The notes under the pieces were generated by a model that was not told where the DNA came from, searched no databases, and saw only the letters and a list, made by a program, of their open reading frames with translations. From NCBI GenBank assembly GCA_016210705.1, contig JACQTR010000190.1:1-15553 (forward strand): a stretch of 15,553 nucleotides of DNA. The letters run 5' to 3'. Positions 13,930 to 15,553 of the stretch are shown piece after piece. Position numbers and translations under genes: made by a program. The DNA is from Chloroflexota bacterium. Lineage in GTDB: Bacteria; Chloroflexota; Dehalococcoidia; JACQTR01. The first letter of the stretch is position 1. Every line of letters begins with the position of its first letter.

Positions 13930-15553
13930 ATGGCCCCTAATAAAGTCTTAGTTATCGGCTCCGGCCCCATTATCATCGGTCAGGCGGCGGAGTTTGACTA
14001 TGCCGGAACCCAAGCCTGTAAGGCCCTAAAGGAAGAGGGCGTAACCTCGGTTTTGGTGAACTCCAACCCGGCCACCATCATGACTGATGAGGGTATCGCC
14101 GATATTGTCTATATTGAGCCTCTTACCGTTGATGTCCTAGACCGGATCATTCAGCGGGAGCGCCCCGACGGTCTCCTTCCTACCTTAGGAGGCCAAACTG
14201 GTCTTAACCTGGCTGTAGCCCTGGCCGATGCAGGGATATTGGAGAAATATGGAGTGCGTTTGTTGGGAACTCCTCTGGAGACCATCCGCCGCGCCGAGGA
14301 TAGGGCTCTTTTCCGAGAGATGCTTAACCAGATCGGCGAGCCCATGCCTCAAAATGCCACCATAGGAAGCATAGAAGAGGCCCGTCACATCGCCCAAACC
14401 ATGGGTCTGCCCCTGGTGGTTCGCCCTGCTTATACTTTAGGAGGAACGGGTGGAGGCATCGCCACTAGCGAGGCGGATTTGGAAAGGATAGTGAGCCAGG
14501 GTCTGGCGGCCAGCCCCATTCATCAGGTGCTACTGGAGAGCTATTTGGTGGGGTGGAAAGAAATCGAATATGAGGTGATGCGTGACGCCGCCGATAATTG
14601 TATCACCATCTGTAACATGGAGAACATCGACCCCATGGGAGTGCACACCGGCGATTCCATTGTCGTCGCCCCCAGCCAGACCCTCTCCGATAAAGACTAC
14701 CAAATGTTGCGTTCTGCCAGCATCAAGATTATTCGCACCCTGGGCATCGAAGGAGGGTGCAACATACAGTTTGCTTTAGCCCCAGGCCCGGCGGTTTTTG
14801 AAGGAGGCAGCTATTGGGGAAAACGAGAGGACGCTATCCGAGAGCAGGGGCTCTCTCCTTATTACGTAATAGAGGTCAATCCCCGGGTTAGCCGCAGTTC
14901 GGCCTTAGCCAGCAAGGCCACTGGCTTCCCCATCGCTCGAGTGGCGGCTAAGATCGCCGCGGGCAAGCGCCTAGATCAGATACCTAACGCCGTGACCCAA
15001 AAGACTCTGGCCGCCTTTGAGCCGGCCCTGGACTATTGTGTGGTCAAGATCCCCCGTTGGCCTTTTGACAAGTTCGCCTCAGGGGATCGCACTACCGGCA
15101 CCCAAATGAAAGCCACCGGGGAGGTCATGGCCATAGATCGCACCTTTGAGGCCGCCCTTCAAAAAGCAGTACGTTCGCTGGAGATGGGCCATCGCTCCCT
15201 CCTTTGGGAAGAGAAGGGTTGGGGTAACGCTCATCGCTACCCCTTGGGCCCGCATGACCTCCGGTTATGGGCCCTGTTGGCCGCCCTGAGGCAAGGCAGC
15301 ACCCCTGAGGAGTTGGCGCGGCAAACAGGCATCGACCTCTGGTTTTTATTGAAATTTCAAAACATCGTAGATATGGAAAAACGCCTCCTCTCTCAACCCT
15401 TGACCCCAGAGCTGCTGTGGCAAGCCAAGCGTCTGGGCTTCTCCGACGATCAGATTGCCACTCTGGCCGATAGGCTTCCCGAGCAAGTGAGGGAGATGCG
15501 ACAGCGGGCAGCTATCCGTCCCGTATACAAGACGGTGGATACCTGCGCCGCTG
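13930..15553 (+). CDS. carB: Carbamoyl-phosphate synthase large subunit, N-terminal half (3' truncated by window)
   Basis: CarB makes carbamoyl phosphate for pyrimidines and arginine from bicarbonate, ATP and ammonia delivered by CarA. The 541 codons present, open to the last base, cover the carboxyphosphate ATP-grasp half and the oligomerisation domain; a full CarB is about 1,070 residues. Diagnostic segments are VIGSGPIIIGQAAEFDYAGT (8-27), LVNSNPATIMTDEG, LPTLGGQTGLNLA, RPAYTLGGTGGGI, ENIDPMGVHTGDSIVVAP and VNPRVSRSSALASKATGFPI. The presumed metal ligands are Gln280, Glu315 and Asn317. Gln to Glu here is 35 residues apart, against 14 in the E. coli enzyme (Q285, E299), so there is an extra loop of about 21 residues. 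The last bases encode VDTCAA, just at the opening of the second half. ATG 13930 is preceded by GAAAGAGG. carA is not adjacent upstream, where phoU lies. Confidence 0.97.
   Translation, partial: MAPNKVLVIGSGPIIIGQAAEFDYAGTQACKALKEEGVTSVLVNSNPATIMTDEGIADIVYIEPLTVDVLDRIIQRERPDGLLPTLGGQTGLNLAVALADAGILEKYGVRLLGTPLETIRRAEDRALFREMLNQIGEPMPQNATIGSIEEARHIAQTMGLPLVVRPAYTLGGTGGGIATSEADLERIVSQGLAASPIHQVLLESYLVGWKEIEYEVMRDAADNCITICNMENIDPMGVHTGDSIVVAPSQTLSDKDYQMLRSASIKIIRTLGIEGGCNIQFALAPGPAVFEGGSYWGKREDAIREQGLSPYYVIEVNPRVSRSSALASKATGFPIARVAAKIAAGKRLDQIPNAVTQKTLAAFEPALDYCVVKIPRWPFDKFASGDRTTGTQMKATGEVMAIDRTFEAALQKAVRSLEMGHRSLLWEEKGWGNAHRYPLGPHDLRLWALLAALRQGSTPEELARQTGIDLWFLLKFQNIVDMEKRLLSQPLTPELLWQAKRLGFSDDQIATLADRLPEQVREMRQRAAIRPVYKTVDTCAA

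Overview
The window is a 15.5 kb stretch of ordinary bacterial chromosome of moderate GC content. Every gene I can support lies on the + strand and spacing is very tight. I saw no tRNA or rRNA genes, insertion sequences, CRISPR array or recognisable rho-independent terminator. The gene set and protein style (zinc-type S18, short SSB, membrane-anchored parvulin, MshA-like glycosyltransferase next to a PIG-L protein) remind me most of Chloroflexota, perhaps Dehalococcoidia. That is an impression from the sequence, not a database result.

Layout. (1) 1-1551: the 3' end of glyA, then the S6-SSB-S18 module (rpsF, ssb, rpsR). (2) 1611-2630: a membrane-anchored parvulin-type peptidyl-prolyl isomerase whose stop overlaps the next start. 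(3) 2627-5895: threonine synthesis, hom and thrC, separated by an unrecognised coiled-coil protein (3945-4841). (4) 5909-6478: folE, GTP cyclohydrolase I. (5) 6483-9428: a three-gene cassette of GNAT-like acyltransferase, GT4 glycosyltransferase and PIG-L deacetylase. (6) 9474-13904: a complete phosphate uptake operon pstS-pstC-pstA-pstB-phoU, opened by its own promoter. (7) 13930-15553: the N-terminal half of carB, cut by the window end.

How they work together. PstS captures phosphate outside the membrane, PstC and PstA form the channel, PstB supplies ATP hydrolysis and PhoU reports transport state. Hom and ThrC supply threonine. GlyA uses serine and tetrahydrofolate, and FolE starts pterin/folate synthesis. 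The GT4/PIG-L/GNAT trio could build and modify an amino-sugar glycoside, by analogy with the first steps of mycothiol synthesis, but its product is unknown.

Most notable points: pstC appears to need a non-canonical start, because its first transmembrane helix begins upstream of every ATG/GTG/TTG; pstS has a TATAAT box about 10 nt before its ATG and may be leaderless; CarB carries an insertion of about 21 residues between metal-ligand positions; the coiled-coil protein has a 35-residue internal duplication; and the GNAT-GT4-PIG-L cassette is an uncharacterised pathway candidate. I did not find strong evidence for a wholly new system.
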